Positions 63,931-64,000 of a DNA stretch of 64,000 bases are shown here, piece by piece; position 1 is the first letter of the stretch; the number at the start of each line of letters is the position of its first letter. The position numbers and the translations under genes are program-made. Source of the DNA: Microbacterium sp. TPD7012 (lineage in GTDB: Bacteria > Actinomycetota > Actinomycetes > Actinomycetales > Microbacteriaceae); contig NZ_QDFV01000003.1 in NCBI RefSeq assembly GCF_003075395.1, forward strand, positions 186,685 to 250,684, written 5' to 3'. Under the pieces are notes generated by a model, which was not told the DNA's origin, ran no database searches, and saw only the letters and a list, made by a program, of their open reading frames with translations.

Positions 63931-64000
63931 ATCCGGAAGACGCCGAAGCGCGGTTCGGGCAGCGGACTGCGGGCGACGACGTCGAGGGCGAGGCCCAGGA
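63927..64000 (-). CDS. accD1: Acyl-CoA carboxylase beta subunit, 3' end only
   Basis: The last 24 codons including the stop: LGLALDVVARSPLPEPRFGVFRM. The RFGVFRM ending is typical of methylcrotonyl/acyl-CoA carboxylase carboxyltransferase subunits. The stop overlaps the accA1 GTG by four bases (GTGA). The rest lies outside the window. Confidence 0.85.
   Translation of the reverse strand, partial: LGLALDVVARSPLPEPRFGVFRM

Overview
The window looks like a chromosomal segment of a high-G+C actinobacterium of the family Microbacteriaceae, most likely Microbacterium. This is inferred from codon bias, from housekeeping gene order (trpB-trpA-lgt ... pyk ... pdtaR ... polA; pafB-pafC-tatA-tatC-helY; accD-accA-acyl-CoA dehydrogenase-maoC-citE), from the presence of RbpA and PafBC, and from the many genes that begin directly downstream of a -10 hexamer. 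I see no insertion sequence, integrase, prophage or CRISPR array. No gene-free stretch exceeds about 150 bases.

Region by region. 1-11.4 kb: end of the tryptophan operon (trpB partial, trpA), lgt, glutamate synthase gltBD, pyruvate kinase, a terminator and an alpha/beta hydrolase whose frame appears broken. 11.4-20.3 kb: two exported proteins (an M23-like lipoprotein and a LIP-type lipase), tRNA-Leu(CAA), the ANTAR regulator PdtaR, an acetyltransferase, a thioesterase, DNA polymerase I and a DUF885 protein. 20.3-39.6 kb: an accessory region of short one- to three-gene units. These are oxidoreductase, MFS exporters, acetyltransferases, VOC proteins, a TetR-controlled pair with two matching operators, a truncated P-loop kinase, a phosphotransferase, a methyltransferase, a beta-lactamase-fold lipoprotein, an AraC-VOC-UvrA-like operon and an NfeD-SPFH-GDPD operon. 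39.6-49.9 kb: rbpA, then a compact minus-strand operon FKBP lipoprotein-pafB-pafC-tatA-tatC-helY-lnt preceded by HAD phosphatase-trmI. This is the locus that in many actinobacteria carries the Pup-proteasome genes, which are absent here. 49.9-59.6 kb: PAC2 protein, uppP, M20 peptidase, tRNA-Leu(GAG), a VIT1-type transporter, a second helicase, a second SGNH hydrolase, an SpoU methyltransferase, a sirtuin and a histidine phosphatase. 59.6-64 kb: a minus-strand branched-chain acyl-CoA (leucine type) degradation operon that runs off the right edge.

Two themes run across the window. First, about 19 start codons lie 5 to 7 bases after a TANNNT hexamer, the expected geometry of leaderless transcripts, and this helped choose several starts. 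Second, in three places (trpA/lgt, trmI/FKBP, acyl-CoA dehydrogenase/maoC) the TAG stop codon of one gene forms the first three bases of the -10 of the next. No plainly new multi-gene system is evident. The best candidates for follow-up are the AraC-VOC-UvrA-like operon, the lost proteasome locus and the stop-codon/-10 architecture.
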